Below, piece by piece: positions 19,025-25,978 of a stretch of DNA of 41,469 nt (position 1 is its first letter; every line of letters starts with the position of its first letter). Under the pieces are notes generated by a model. It was given only the letters and a program-made list of their open reading frames with translations. It was not told where the DNA came from and did not search any database. The DNA is taken from positions 1 through 41,469 of the forward strand of contig CACJIJ010000013.1 in NCBI GenBank assembly GCA_902593445.1, written 5' to 3'. The DNA is from an uncultured Pelagibacteraceae bacterium (GTDB taxonomy: Bacteria; Pseudomonadota; Alphaproteobacteria; Pelagibacterales; Pelagibacteraceae). A program made the position numbers and the translations under genes.

Positions 19025-19255
19025 TTAATTTCTAAACAAGAATTGTGTAAATCGTACAACATCTTTATACATTCCATTGCTTATAGGACCAAGACCTTGG
19101 GTAATCGTTACTATGCCTTGTCCAGCTTTATAAACACCTTCACTAACTGTACCAGCACCTTCGCTCATTTTTTTTAAACCATCCGTGGTTCCAGAAATTG
19201 AATTACAATTTGATAAAATCAAAAATATTAAAATATATTTTATTTTTTTGCTCAA
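19025..19255 (-). CDS. Small putative lipoprotein, unknown function
   Basis: A 76-residue protein I do not recognise. It starts with TTG five bases after the nrdB stop; no ATG is available. Residues 3-14 (KKIKYILIFLIL) form a lysine-then-hydrophobic signal sequence ending in LSNC at 14-17, a lipobox-like site with an atypical Asn before the Cys. The mature part is rich in Gly spaced about every 7-8 residues (SEGAGTVSEGVYKAGQG), suggesting a loosely repeated amphipathic helix. It is the last gene of the nrdA-nrdB transcript, and the reason for this linkage is unclear. Confidence 0.6.
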   Translation of the reverse strand: MSKKIKYILIFLILSNCNSISGTTDGLKKMSEGAGTVSEGVYKAGQGIVTITQGLGPISNGMYKDVVRFTQFLFRN

Positions 19256-19260
19256 ATAGT

Positions 19261-20268
19261 TTAACTAAATGCTTCTGCCCATGTACCTTGAGTTGATGCT
19301 TTAGAATATTCTGTTGCACGACCTTCAAAGAAATTCATATGCTCTACAGCATTAAGCATGGTATCTAACCAAGTTAACGGGTTTTTCTGAACATCATAAA
19401 TTGGTTCTAATCCTAATTGGTCAAGTCTTCTGTTAGCGATAAACCTTATATAGTCTTTAACTTCTTTTGCAGTTAAACCTTCCATTGGCCCCATTTCGAA
19501 AGCTAAATCAATAAAAGCATCTTCATGTTCAACAATAGTTCTGCATGCTTGATATAATTCTTTTTTTAATTTTGGTGTCCATATTTCAGGATTTTCTTTT
19601 ATAAACTCCTTAAAAATTCTAATCATGGAGTTGCAATGAAGCGTTTCATCTCTGACGGACCAAGTAACTATCTGCCCCATACCTTTCATTTTATTGTGTC
19701 TTGGAAAATTTAATAAAATAGCAAAACTTGCAAATAGTTGTAAACCTTCGGTGAAAGCACTGAATACAGCAACAGTTTTAGCTATATCCTCTTTAGAATT
19801 TACATTAAACTCCTGCATGTAATCATACTTATCTTTCATTTCTTTATATTTCATGAATGCTGAATATTCAGACTCTGGCATTCCAATAGTATCTAAAAGA
19901 TGAGAATAAGCAGCTACATGAACTGTTTCCATTGCAGCAAAAGCAGTCATCATCATTAAAACTTCTGTTGGTTTAAAAACAGTAGTATAATGTCTTAAAT
20001 AACAATTATTAACTTCAACATCTGCCTGAGTAAAAAACCTAAAAATTTGAGTTAATAAGTTTTTTTCTGGTTGAGATAAATTCTTTTGCCAATCTCTTAC
20101 ATCATCTCCAAGAGGGACTTCTTCAGGCAACCAGTGAATTCGTTGTTGTGTTAACCAAGCATCATAACACCATGGATATCTAAATGGTTTGTAAACAGGG
20201 TTTTCAACGAGTAATCCCATTTTTTTTGGTTGAATAATTTTTTTATTAATTTTTTCTGCTACTGACAT
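19261..20268 (-). CDS. nrdB: Class I ribonucleotide reductase beta subunit
   Basis: Carries the diiron centre and tyrosyl radical for NrdA. I place the start at ATG 20268 and not at the in-frame GTG at 20277, because the strong Shine-Dalgarno GAGGAG (20283-20278) would touch the GTG but sits 9 bases before the ATG; this gives 335 residues. Counting from the GTG, the ligands Asp86, Glu117, His120, Glu177, Glu211 and His214 are all present. Tyr124 stands at His+4, the position of radical Tyr122 in E. coli, so this is a standard tyrosyl-radical type. There is no N-terminal ATP-cone. It overlaps nrdA by 10 bases. Confidence 0.95.
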   Translation of the reverse strand: MSVAEKINKKIIQPKKMGLLVENPVYKPFRYPWCYDAWLTQQRIHWLPEEVPLGDDVRDWQKNLSQPEKNLLTQIFRFFTQADVEVNNCYLRHYTTVFKPTEVLMMMTAFAAMETVHVAAYSHLLDTIGMPESEYSAFMKYKEMKDKYDYMQEFNVNSKEDIAKTVAVFSAFTEGLQLFASFAILLNFPRHNKMKGMGQIVTWSVRDETLHCNSMIRIFKEFIKENPEIWTPKLKKELYQACRTIVEHEDAFIDLAFEMGPMEGLTAKEVKDYIRFIANRRLDQLGLEPIYDVQKNPLTWLDTMLNAVEHMNFFEGRATEYSKASTQGTWAEAFS

Positions 20269-22199
20269 GATAGACACTCCTCGTATTCAGGCTCTTCGTT
20301 AGATGGTTGATTTTTAGATTTGTAAACATTAGCTGTAATATCAGTCGATTTGGAATCATTGATATTTTCAGCTCTTTGAATTGATTTTGATCTACAGTAA
20401 TAAAGGCTTTTCAAGCCTTTCTTCCAAGCATCAAAATGAATTTTATGCAATTCTTTTTTATGGACGTCTGCTGGTAAAAATAGATTTACTGACTGAGCTT
20501 GTGAAATAAATGGAGTTCTATCCCCACTTAATTCAATTATCCAACTTTGGTTAAGCTCAAAAGCTGTTTTAAATACGTCCTTTTCTAAATCTGTAAGAAA
20601 ATCTAGATGATTTACTGATCCTTGATTAGTAGTAATAGTAGACCAAGTTTCATCATCATTTTTACCGTGACTTTGCAATATTTCCTCTAAGTATCTATTT
20701 CTAACGTTAAATGATCCAGAAAGAGTTTTGTGTGTATAGCTATTAGCTGCCACAGGTTCTACCCCTGGTGATGCTCCACCACAAATAATAGAAATTGAAG
20801 CAGTTGGCGCTATTGCTGTCTTGTTAGAAAATCTTTCTTTGTAACCATACTCCGCTGCATCTGGACAAGCGCCTCTTTCTTCGGCTAAATCTCTAGAAGC
20901 TTGATTAACTTTTTCGTGTATATTTTTAAATATTTTTTTATTCCATGACTTAGCCATCACAGACTCCAGTGGAATTCTATTTTTTTGTAAGAATGAATGA
21001 AAGCCCATTACACCTAATCCAACACTTCTTTCTCTCTCTGCAGAATATTTTGCATCTTTAAATTGCTCTGGAGCTTTATTAATAAAATCAGAAAGAACAT
21101 TGTCTAAAAACCTCATTACATCACTAACCATATCTGGATCATCTTTCCATTCATCATATTTTTCTAAATTTAATGAAGATAAACAACATACAGCTGTTCT
21201 ATCTCTTCCATCTTTGTCAATTCCTGTTGGTAAAGTTATTTCACTACATAAGTTAGAAGTTTTAACTGTAAGATTTGCTAACTTATGATGTTGTGGAATT
21301 TGCCTGTTAACAGTATCAATATAAATTATATATGGCTCTCCAGTTTCAATTCTAGCGGTTAATAATCTAATCCATAAATTTCTTGCAGAAATAGTTTGTT
21401 GAACACTTCCATCAGCAGGACTTTTTAAGGCCCATTGTTCATCAGTTTCTACTGCTCTCATAAAAGCGTCAGAAACTAAAACACCATGATGTAAATTTAA
21501 TGCTTTTCTGTTTGGATCACCACCAGTGGGTCTTCTCATTTCAATAAACTCCTCTATTTCAGGATGATCTATTGGTAGATAACATGCTGCCGAACCTCTT
21601 CTTAATGATCCCTGACTAATTGCCATAGTTAAAGAATCCATAACTTTTATAAAAGGAATTATTCCAGAAGTTTTTCCAACTCTTCCTATTTTTTCTCCAA
21701 TAGATCTTAAATTACCCCAGTAACTTCCAATTCCCCCACCCTTTGCTGCTAACCAAACATTTTCGCTCCATAAATCAAGAATGCCTCCTAAGCTATCGGA
21801 TGCTTCATTTAAAAAACATGAAATAGGTAATCCTCTTTTTGTACCACCATTTGATAGAACTGGTGTTGCTGGCATAAACCAAAGATTGCTTATGTAGTTA
21901 TAAATTCTTTGAGCATGCAAATTATCGTCTGAATAAGTGCTTGCTACTCTTGCAAATAAATCTTGGTAAGATTCGTTTAAACCTAAGTACCTATCTTTTA
22001 AAGTTGCTTTACCGAAGTCAGTAAGTTTTGCATCTCTTGAACGATCAATTTTAATTATGATGCCTTTATCGTTTTGAAATAATTCTGTTTCATTATTTAA
22101 AGAGAAAAGATCAGGCTTATTTATCTTTGAAACCTCCTTAACTTCAGGGCTATATTCAGAGACAGCTTTTTTGAGTGCAAGAGAAAGAATCTTATTCAT
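20259..22199 (-). CDS. nrdA: Class I ribonucleotide reductase alpha subunit, short form without ATP-cone
   Basis: Reduces ribonucleotides to deoxyribonucleotides. At 646 residues it is shorter than E. coli NrdA (about 760). The N-terminus runs directly into the catalytic barrel with no recognisable ATP-cone. Active-site parts are Cys128 (ISCFLNE), the Asn316-Cys318-Glu320 triad (NLCSE), and Cys338/Cys339 (VCCLSSLN). The C-terminal redox pair is ECLSC (Cys642 and Cys645). The substrate-specificity loop region has KGGGIGSYWG. The promoter region upstream has two NrdR-like boxes. The codons for the final EEC also form the Shine-Dalgarno of nrdB. Confidence 0.95.
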   Translation of the reverse strand: MNKILSLALKKAVSEYSPEVKEVSKINKPDLFSLNNETELFQNDKGIIIKIDRSRDAKLTDFGKATLKDRYLGLNESYQDLFARVASTYSDDNLHAQRIYNYISNLWFMPATPVLSNGGTKRGLPISCFLNEASDSLGGILDLWSENVWLAAKGGGIGSYWGNLRSIGEKIGRVGKTSGIIPFIKVMDSLTMAISQGSLRRGSAACYLPIDHPEIEEFIEMRRPTGGDPNRKALNLHHGVLVSDAFMRAVETDEQWALKSPADGSVQQTISARNLWIRLLTARIETGEPYIIYIDTVNRQIPQHHKLANLTVKTSNLCSEITLPTGIDKDGRDRTAVCCLSSLNLEKYDEWKDDPDMVSDVMRFLDNVLSDFINKAPEQFKDAKYSAERERSVGLGVMGFHSFLQKNRIPLESVMAKSWNKKIFKNIHEKVNQASRDLAEERGACPDAAEYGYKERFSNKTAIAPTASISIICGGASPGVEPVAANSYTHKTLSGSFNVRNRYLEEILQSHGKNDDETWSTITTNQGSVNHLDFLTDLEKDVFKTAFELNQSWIIELSGDRTPFISQAQSVNLFLPADVHKKELHKIHFDAWKKGLKSLYYCRSKSIQRAENINDSKSTDITANVYKSKNQPSNEEPEYEECLSCQ

Positions 22200-22233
22200 A
22201 AAAGTTTAATATATTTTGTTATTAGTACGAAAA

Positions 22234-22249
22234 CAACTATATGTTGTAG
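22234..22249. promoter_or_regulatory. NrdR-box-like site, proximal
   Basis: The 16 bases CAACTATATGTTGTAG fit the NrdR consensus acaCwAtATaTwGtgt at the core positions C4, A6, A8, T9, T11 and G13. The arms ACAAC/GTTGT form an imperfect palindrome. It lies 34-50 bases before nrdA. Confidence 0.6.
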
Positions 22250-22263
22250 GTGTTAAATGTAAA
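22236..22263 (-). promoter_or_regulatory. Predicted nrdA promoter
   Basis: Read leftward, TTTACA (22263-22258) and TATAGT (22241-22236) are 16 bases apart, giving a start about 30 bases before the nrdA ATG. The -10 box lies inside one NrdR-like palindrome and the -35 box borders the other, the arrangement expected for repression. Confidence 0.5.
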
Positions 22264-22264
22264 T

Positions 22265-22280
22265 ATACTATATAAACATT
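22265..22280. promoter_or_regulatory. NrdR-box-like site, distal
   Basis: The bases ATACTATATAAACATT match one half of the NrdR consensus well (CTATAT core) and the other half poorly. Its phase is 31 bp from the first site, three helical turns, which is the usual spacing of paired NrdR boxes. The spacing is stronger evidence than the match alone. Confidence 0.5.
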
Positions 22281-22379
22281 TTAACAATAGAACATTTATA
22301 GAACGCGACAATATGAAAATCAATAAAAAAAATAAATTTTTTCCAAGAAATTAACATAAAAAGGTTAAGTAAATACCTG

Positions 22380-23834
22380 ATGAATCAAAACATAAAAATA
22401 GATCCATATGGCTTTAGAGAATATGACGCTCGTTGGTTGTATAAGAAAGACATAAATTCATCTGGAATAGAGAATCTTGGAAAAGGACTTGGAACGCAAA
22501 TAAAAGCCCATACTAAAAAAGAAAATCCAAGAATCATTGTTGGTCATGATTACCGATCTTATAGCGAAGAAATAAAAGCTGCTCTTAAAAAAGGATTAAT
22601 TTCTACTGGTTGCACTACAGAGGATATTGGATTGTCATTGTCTCCAATGGTTTATTTTGCGCAATTTAATTTAGACGCAGATGCAGTTGCTATGATTACA
22701 GCAAGTCATAATGAAAATGGTTGGACTGGTGTGAAAATGGGTATCAAAAAAGGATTAACTCACGGACCAGAGGAAATGAAGGAATTAAAAGAAATTACAT
22801 TAAATGAAAAATTTTCAAAAGGTGATGGAAATGAAAAAAAGATAAATAATTTTAATGAAATTTATAAGAAAGACTTAATTAGTAAAAACAAAATTAAGAA
22901 AAAAATAAAAGCTGTAGTAGCTTGTGGGAATGGAACTGCTGGTATTTTTGCTCCAGATATTCTAAGAGGTATAGGGTGTGAAGTTATTGAGTTAGATTGT
23001 AACCTAGATTGGAATTTTCCTAAATACAATCCAAATCCAGAAGATCTAGAAATGCTTCATGAAATAGCTAAAGTAGTTAAAGAAAACAAAGCTGATATAG
23101 GTTTTGGATTTGATGGAGATGGAGATAGGGTTGGTGTTATTGATGATAAAGGAAACGAAATATTTTCAGATAAAATTGGTCTTTTAATAGCTAGAAATTT
23201 GTCAGTTAAACATAAAAATTCAAAATTTGTAGTTGATGTTAAGTCAACTGGATTATACTCAAAAGATCAAATTTTAATTAAAAATAATTGTAAAACTATT
23301 TATTGGAAAACAGGTCATTCTCATATTAAAAGAAAAGTGAATACTGAAAAAGCATTAGCAGGCTTTGAAAAAAGTGGTCATTTCTTTTTTAATCAACCTT
23401 TAGGATATGGTTATGATGATGGAATTAACTCAGCAATTCAAGTTTGTCACTTATTAGATAATCAAAATAAAAAAATGAGTGAAATTATTAGTGAATTACC
23501 TAGCACATTCCAAACACCAACAATGGCACCTTTTTGCAAAGATGAAGAGAAGTATGTTGTTGTTGATGAGCTAGTTAAGCAAATTAAATATTTAAAAGAA
23601 AACAAAACTGAAATTGATGGTCAAGTTATTAATGATATTTTAACTGTTAATGGAGTTAGGTTTTCATTCGAAGATGGTTCTTGGGGGCTTATAAGAGCTT
23701 CTTCAAACAAACCATCTTTGGTTATTGTTACTGAAAGCCCAACATCAGATAAAAGAAAGAAAAAAATCTTTGATTTTATTGACGATTTGTTACAAAAAAC
23801 AGGTAAGGTCGGCGAATATGATCAGAAAATTTAA
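22380..23834 (+). CDS. Phosphomannomutase/phosphoglucomutase
   Basis: Alpha-D-phosphohexomutase (AlgC/ManB type) that moves phosphate between C6 and C1 of mannose or glucose phosphates, supplying sugar nucleotides for envelope polysaccharides. The 484 residues show the four-domain layout. The phosphoserine loop TASHNENGW has Ser109, the metal loop FDGDGDR has Asp245, Asp247 and Asp249, the sugar-binding loop is GFEKSGHFFF, and the phosphate-binding loop is RASSNKPSLV near the end. AlgC-type PMM/PGM (about 460 residues) is the closest fit; GlmM is less likely because of the sugar-loop wording. It diverges from nrdA and its stop overlaps the convergent coiled-coil gene by 4 bases. Confidence 0.88.
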   Translation: MNQNIKIDPYGFREYDARWLYKKDINSSGIENLGKGLGTQIKAHTKKENPRIIVGHDYRSYSEEIKAALKKGLISTGCTTEDIGLSLSPMVYFAQFNLDADAVAMITASHNENGWTGVKMGIKKGLTHGPEEMKELKEITLNEKFSKGDGNEKKINNFNEIYKKDLISKNKIKKKIKAVVACGNGTAGIFAPDILRGIGCEVIELDCNLDWNFPKYNPNPEDLEMLHEIAKVVKENKADIGFGFDGDGDRVGVIDDKGNEIFSDKIGLLIARNLSVKHKNSKFVVDVKSTGLYSKDQILIKNNCKTIYWKTGHSHIKRKVNTEKALAGFEKSGHFFFNQPLGYGYDDGINSAIQVCHLLDNQNKKMSEIISELPSTFQTPTMAPFCKDEEKYVVVDELVKQIKYLKENKTEIDGQVINDILTVNGVRFSFEDGSWGLIRASSNKPSLVIVTESPTSDKRKKKIFDFIDDLLQKTGKVGEYDQKI

Positions 23835-24934
23835 TTTTTTAAATTATCCTCATCGGTTTTATTTTCTAAATTATCGTTATCAGCTTTAGTTTCTATATTG
23901 TCAGCATCCTGATTATTTTCTTGTTTAGGAATTTCATCGCTATAAAACTTTCTAACCAATTCCTCCTCTTTTAGTCGTTGCTCTTCATCAAATTTCTTTT
24001 CCCACTCTTTCATACGCTTATTTTCCTCTTCAATTCTCTCTTTTTGAGCTATTTCAGCTAATCGAATTCTTTCATTTTCTTCTTCAATTCTTTTTTGTCT
24101 TTCCTCCTCTATTTTCAATTCTCTTTCTCTTTGACGTCTTTCATTTTCTCGATTTATTCTCTCACGTTCTGCTTCTTTAAGTTCTTTTTCTTTAATTCTT
24201 AATTCTTCTTCCTTGGCTCTTTGCTCAGCCTCCTCTTGTAAAATCTGTCTTTGAATTTCCTGCTGTCTTTCACTTTCCAGATCTCTTAGTCTTTCCTCCA
24301 TTTCTTTAAGTTTTTCTTGTTCATATTTCAGCTTCCTAGCAGCCTCTCTTAATCTTTGTTCTTCCTCAAGTCTATTTTTCCTTTCAATTTCTTTTAATCT
24401 TAATTTTTCTTGTCTTTCTTTTTCTTTTTCGTCTCTTCTCTTTTGGGCCTCTATTTCTTTATTTTTTAATTCCTCTTCTTTAATTTTAATATTTTCTTCT
24501 CTAATTCTTTGTCTCTCTAACATTTTTAGTCTTAAATCTTCTTCTTTAAGCTTTCTTGCTTCCTCTCTGAGTTTTCTAGTTTCTTCGTCTTTAATTTTTT
24601 TTTGTTCTATTTTAATTCTTTGAGCTTCTATTTTTTGTCTTTTTTCTTCATTCTTTTTTTCTTGCTTTTCATTCTCAATGATTAATTTTTTTTGAAAAAG
24701 AATTTTTTTTCTTTCTTCTTTAAGCTCGTCTTGTTTAGCTTTTTTTGCTAATCTTTTTTCTAAGATTAATTCTCTTTTTTTTTCTTTTTCTAATTGTTTT
24801 TGTAATGCTAAATCTTTTTTAACTTTGTTTTTTTTAAAATCATTTAAAAGCGAGGAAAATTTATTTTTTGTTTTATCTATTGGATCAAATAAATTTTTCT
24901 TAATATTTTTATTAATGTCTTTTATTGAAACCAT
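23831..24934 (-). CDS. Highly charged coiled-coil protein, unknown function
   Basis: An approximately 367-residue protein. From about residue 45 to 330 it is an unbroken Lys/Glu/Arg-rich helix (patterns such as RLREEARKLKEEDLRLK), predicted as a long single coiled coil or single alpha-helix. A short N-terminal region (SIKDINKNIKKNLFDPIDK) and an acidic tail with a repeated DNLENKTDEDN-like motif flank it. No signal peptide, membrane segment or catalytic motif is visible. I start it at ATG 24934 and not at the in-frame TTG at 24949. It could be structural or a cytoskeletal-like scaffold. Similarity to TolA or caldesmon-type sequences would be compositional only. Confidence 0.7.
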   Translation of the reverse strand: MVSIKDINKNIKKNLFDPIDKTKNKFSSLLNDFKKNKVKKDLALQKQLEKEKKRELILEKRLAKKAKQDELKEERKKILFQKKLIIENEKQEKKNEEKRQKIEAQRIKIEQKKIKDEETRKLREEARKLKEEDLRLKMLERQRIREENIKIKEEELKNKEIEAQKRRDEKEKERQEKLRLKEIERKNRLEEEQRLREAARKLKYEQEKLKEMEERLRDLESERQQEIQRQILQEEAEQRAKEEELRIKEKELKEAERERINRENERRQRERELKIEEERQKRIEEENERIRLAEIAQKERIEEENKRMKEWEKKFDEEQRLKEEELVRKFYSDEIPKQENNQDADNIETKADNDNLENKTDEDNLKN

Positions 24935-24976
24935 TTTTAAAAGTATCAATTAGAATAATAACACTAAATATCATGT

Positions 24977-25129
24977 GTGGCTAAATTGAGTTTTTATTAT
25001 AAGACTAAATACAACTTAAGATTGTTAGGATTAAAATTAGTTGATAAAATGCATTTTCAACTAATAAGTGTTCATAAATATATAAAGAATCACTTAATTT
25101 GGATACGTGAGGTGATGGAGGGAGACTGA
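24977..25129 (+). CDS. Possible 50-codon small ORF (alternative to ncRNA)
   Basis: A frame open from 24968 gives a 50-residue product from GTG 24977 (MAKLSFYYKT... ending WIREVMEGD) or a 26-residue product from ATG 25049. The stop TGA (25127-25129) falls inside the loop of the terminator hairpin. No Shine-Dalgarno precedes either start, and I recognise no family. In AT-rich DNA 50 open codons are uncommon but can happen by chance. I list it because it shares the strand and terminator of the orphan transcript. Confidence 0.2.
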   Translation: MAKLSFYYKTKYNLRLLGLKLVDKMHFQLISVHKYIKNHLIWIREVMEGD

Positions 25130-25147
25130 AGTCACCTCTTTTTTTTT
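25050..25147 (+). ncRNA. Candidate small RNA ending in an intrinsic terminator
   Basis: This gap has a + strand terminator but no recognised + strand gene before it. A promoter candidate is TTGTTA (25023-25028), 16 bases, TAAAAT (25045-25050), so RNA would begin near 25057 and run about 90 bases. A first hairpin pairs TAAGTG-TTC (25065-25073) with GAA-t-CACTTA (25087-25096), with one bulge. A G-rich stretch (25101-25131) leads into the terminator hairpin. The G-richness contrasts with the AT-rich surroundings, as often seen for structured RNA. It matches no RNA family I can name (not tRNA; no clear SRP or 6S features). Confidence 0.4.
25109..25147 (+). terminator. Intrinsic terminator of the orphan + strand transcript
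   Basis: GAGGTGA (25109-25115) pairs perfectly with TCACCTC (25132-25138) across a 16-base purine-rich loop and is followed directly by nine T (25139-25147). On the - strand the hairpin has no T-run after it, so it does not serve the TauE/SafE gene whose stop lies just beyond. Confidence 0.8.
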
Positions 25148-25152
25148 GCTTG

Positions 25153-25971
25153 TTATAATTTCAAGTACTCATAAAAAAATTTAATCGAAACGACTAAAAG
25201 AAAAATTCCAAAAAACTTACTAATTTTATTTTTATCGATACTGTGAACTGTTTTAGCTCCTAAACGAGCCATGAAAGTTGTAATTGGAATAAAAATTAAA
25301 AAAGCAGGTATATTTATAAAACCAATGCTGAATGGAAGATTAGAATTTAAATAATTTCCAGAAATTAAAAAACCTATACCTCCAAATAAAGCAATTAATA
25401 AACCTATAGCTGCTGCACTGCCTATAGCTTTATTTATAGAATAGCCACAAAACTTAAGAATAGGGACGTTCATGATTGCACCACCTATGCCCATTGGAGC
25501 CGATATAAATCCCACAATAAAACCGAGAAAAATCTTTAAATATAATTTCATTTCTACAATTATGTTTTGTTCCTTTTCTTTCATTAAAAGAAAGTAAATT
25601 CCTAAAAATAAAATTATTATGGAGAAAAATAAAACTAGTGATTTGGTTTTTAAAGATGCTGCGAATATAGTTCCAAAGATAACACCAAGAACTACATATA
25701 AACCATAATTTTTTACAACGGCAAAATCTACAGCTTTAAATTTATTATGCGTTAGAACTGAAATTATTGATGTAGGTATTATTATTGCAAAAGATGTTCC
25801 AACTGCAAGATGCATTTTATACTGTTGGTCAATCCCTAGCGAACCAAAAATAAAATATAAAAAAGGAACAGTTATAAGGCCTCCACCTATACCAAACAAC
25901 CCTGCAACAAAACCAGCTGGTATAGCTGTTAATACCATTAATAAAATAATATAAATATATTCACTTACCAA
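25153..25971 (-). CDS. TauE/SafE-family sulfite/organic anion permease
   Basis: A 272-residue inner-membrane protein with about eight hydrophobic segments, of the TauE/SafE (DUF81) family associated with export of sulfite, sulfoacetate or related anions. Both family repeats are visible: AGLFGIGGGLITVPFL near 24-40 and APMGIGGAIMNVPIL near 158-172. The start is TTG at 25971, which keeps the whole first helix; the first ATG, 11 codons in, would shorten it. It begins 7 bases after the dusA stop, so it is the last gene of the MFS-rpoZ-dusA run. The substrate cannot be told from sequence. Confidence 0.85.
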   Translation of the reverse strand: MVSEYIYIILLMVLTAIPAGFVAGLFGIGGGLITVPFLYFIFGSLGIDQQYKMHLAVGTSFAIIIPTSIISVLTHNKFKAVDFAVVKNYGLYVVLGVIFGTIFAASLKTKSLVLFFSIIILFLGIYFLLMKEKEQNIIVEMKLYLKIFLGFIVGFISAPMGIGGAIMNVPILKFCGYSINKAIGSAAAIGLLIALFGGIGFLISGNYLNSNLPFSIGFINIPAFLIFIPITTFMARLGAKTVHSIDKNKISKFFGIFLLVVSIKFFYEYLKL

Positions 25972-25978
25972 AATAGAA

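Noticed and set aside
20269..20277. GTG 20277 as the nrdB start
   Set aside because: It directly touches the Shine-Dalgarno; the ATG at 20268 has ideal spacing.
22200..22379. A tRNA or riboswitch in the nrdA/pgm gap
   Set aside because: No T-arm-like GGTTCRAATCC, acceptor pairing or strong hairpins are visible; the gap is explained by the divergent promoters and NrdR-like boxes.
23831..24934. Repetitive look of the coiled-coil gene as tandem DNA repeats or CRISPR-like array
   Set aside because: The DNA repeats are imprecise and follow from Lys/Glu/Arg codon bias; no constant repeat unit or spacer length is seen.
24935..24949. TTG 24949 as the start of the coiled-coil gene
   Set aside because: It adds only MILLK without a ribosome site, and an ATG is available five codons later.
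25109..25152. Hairpin as terminator of the TauE/SafE gene
   Set aside because: Read on the - strand, the stem is preceded by A residues and not followed by a T-run, so it only works as a terminator for + strand RNA.
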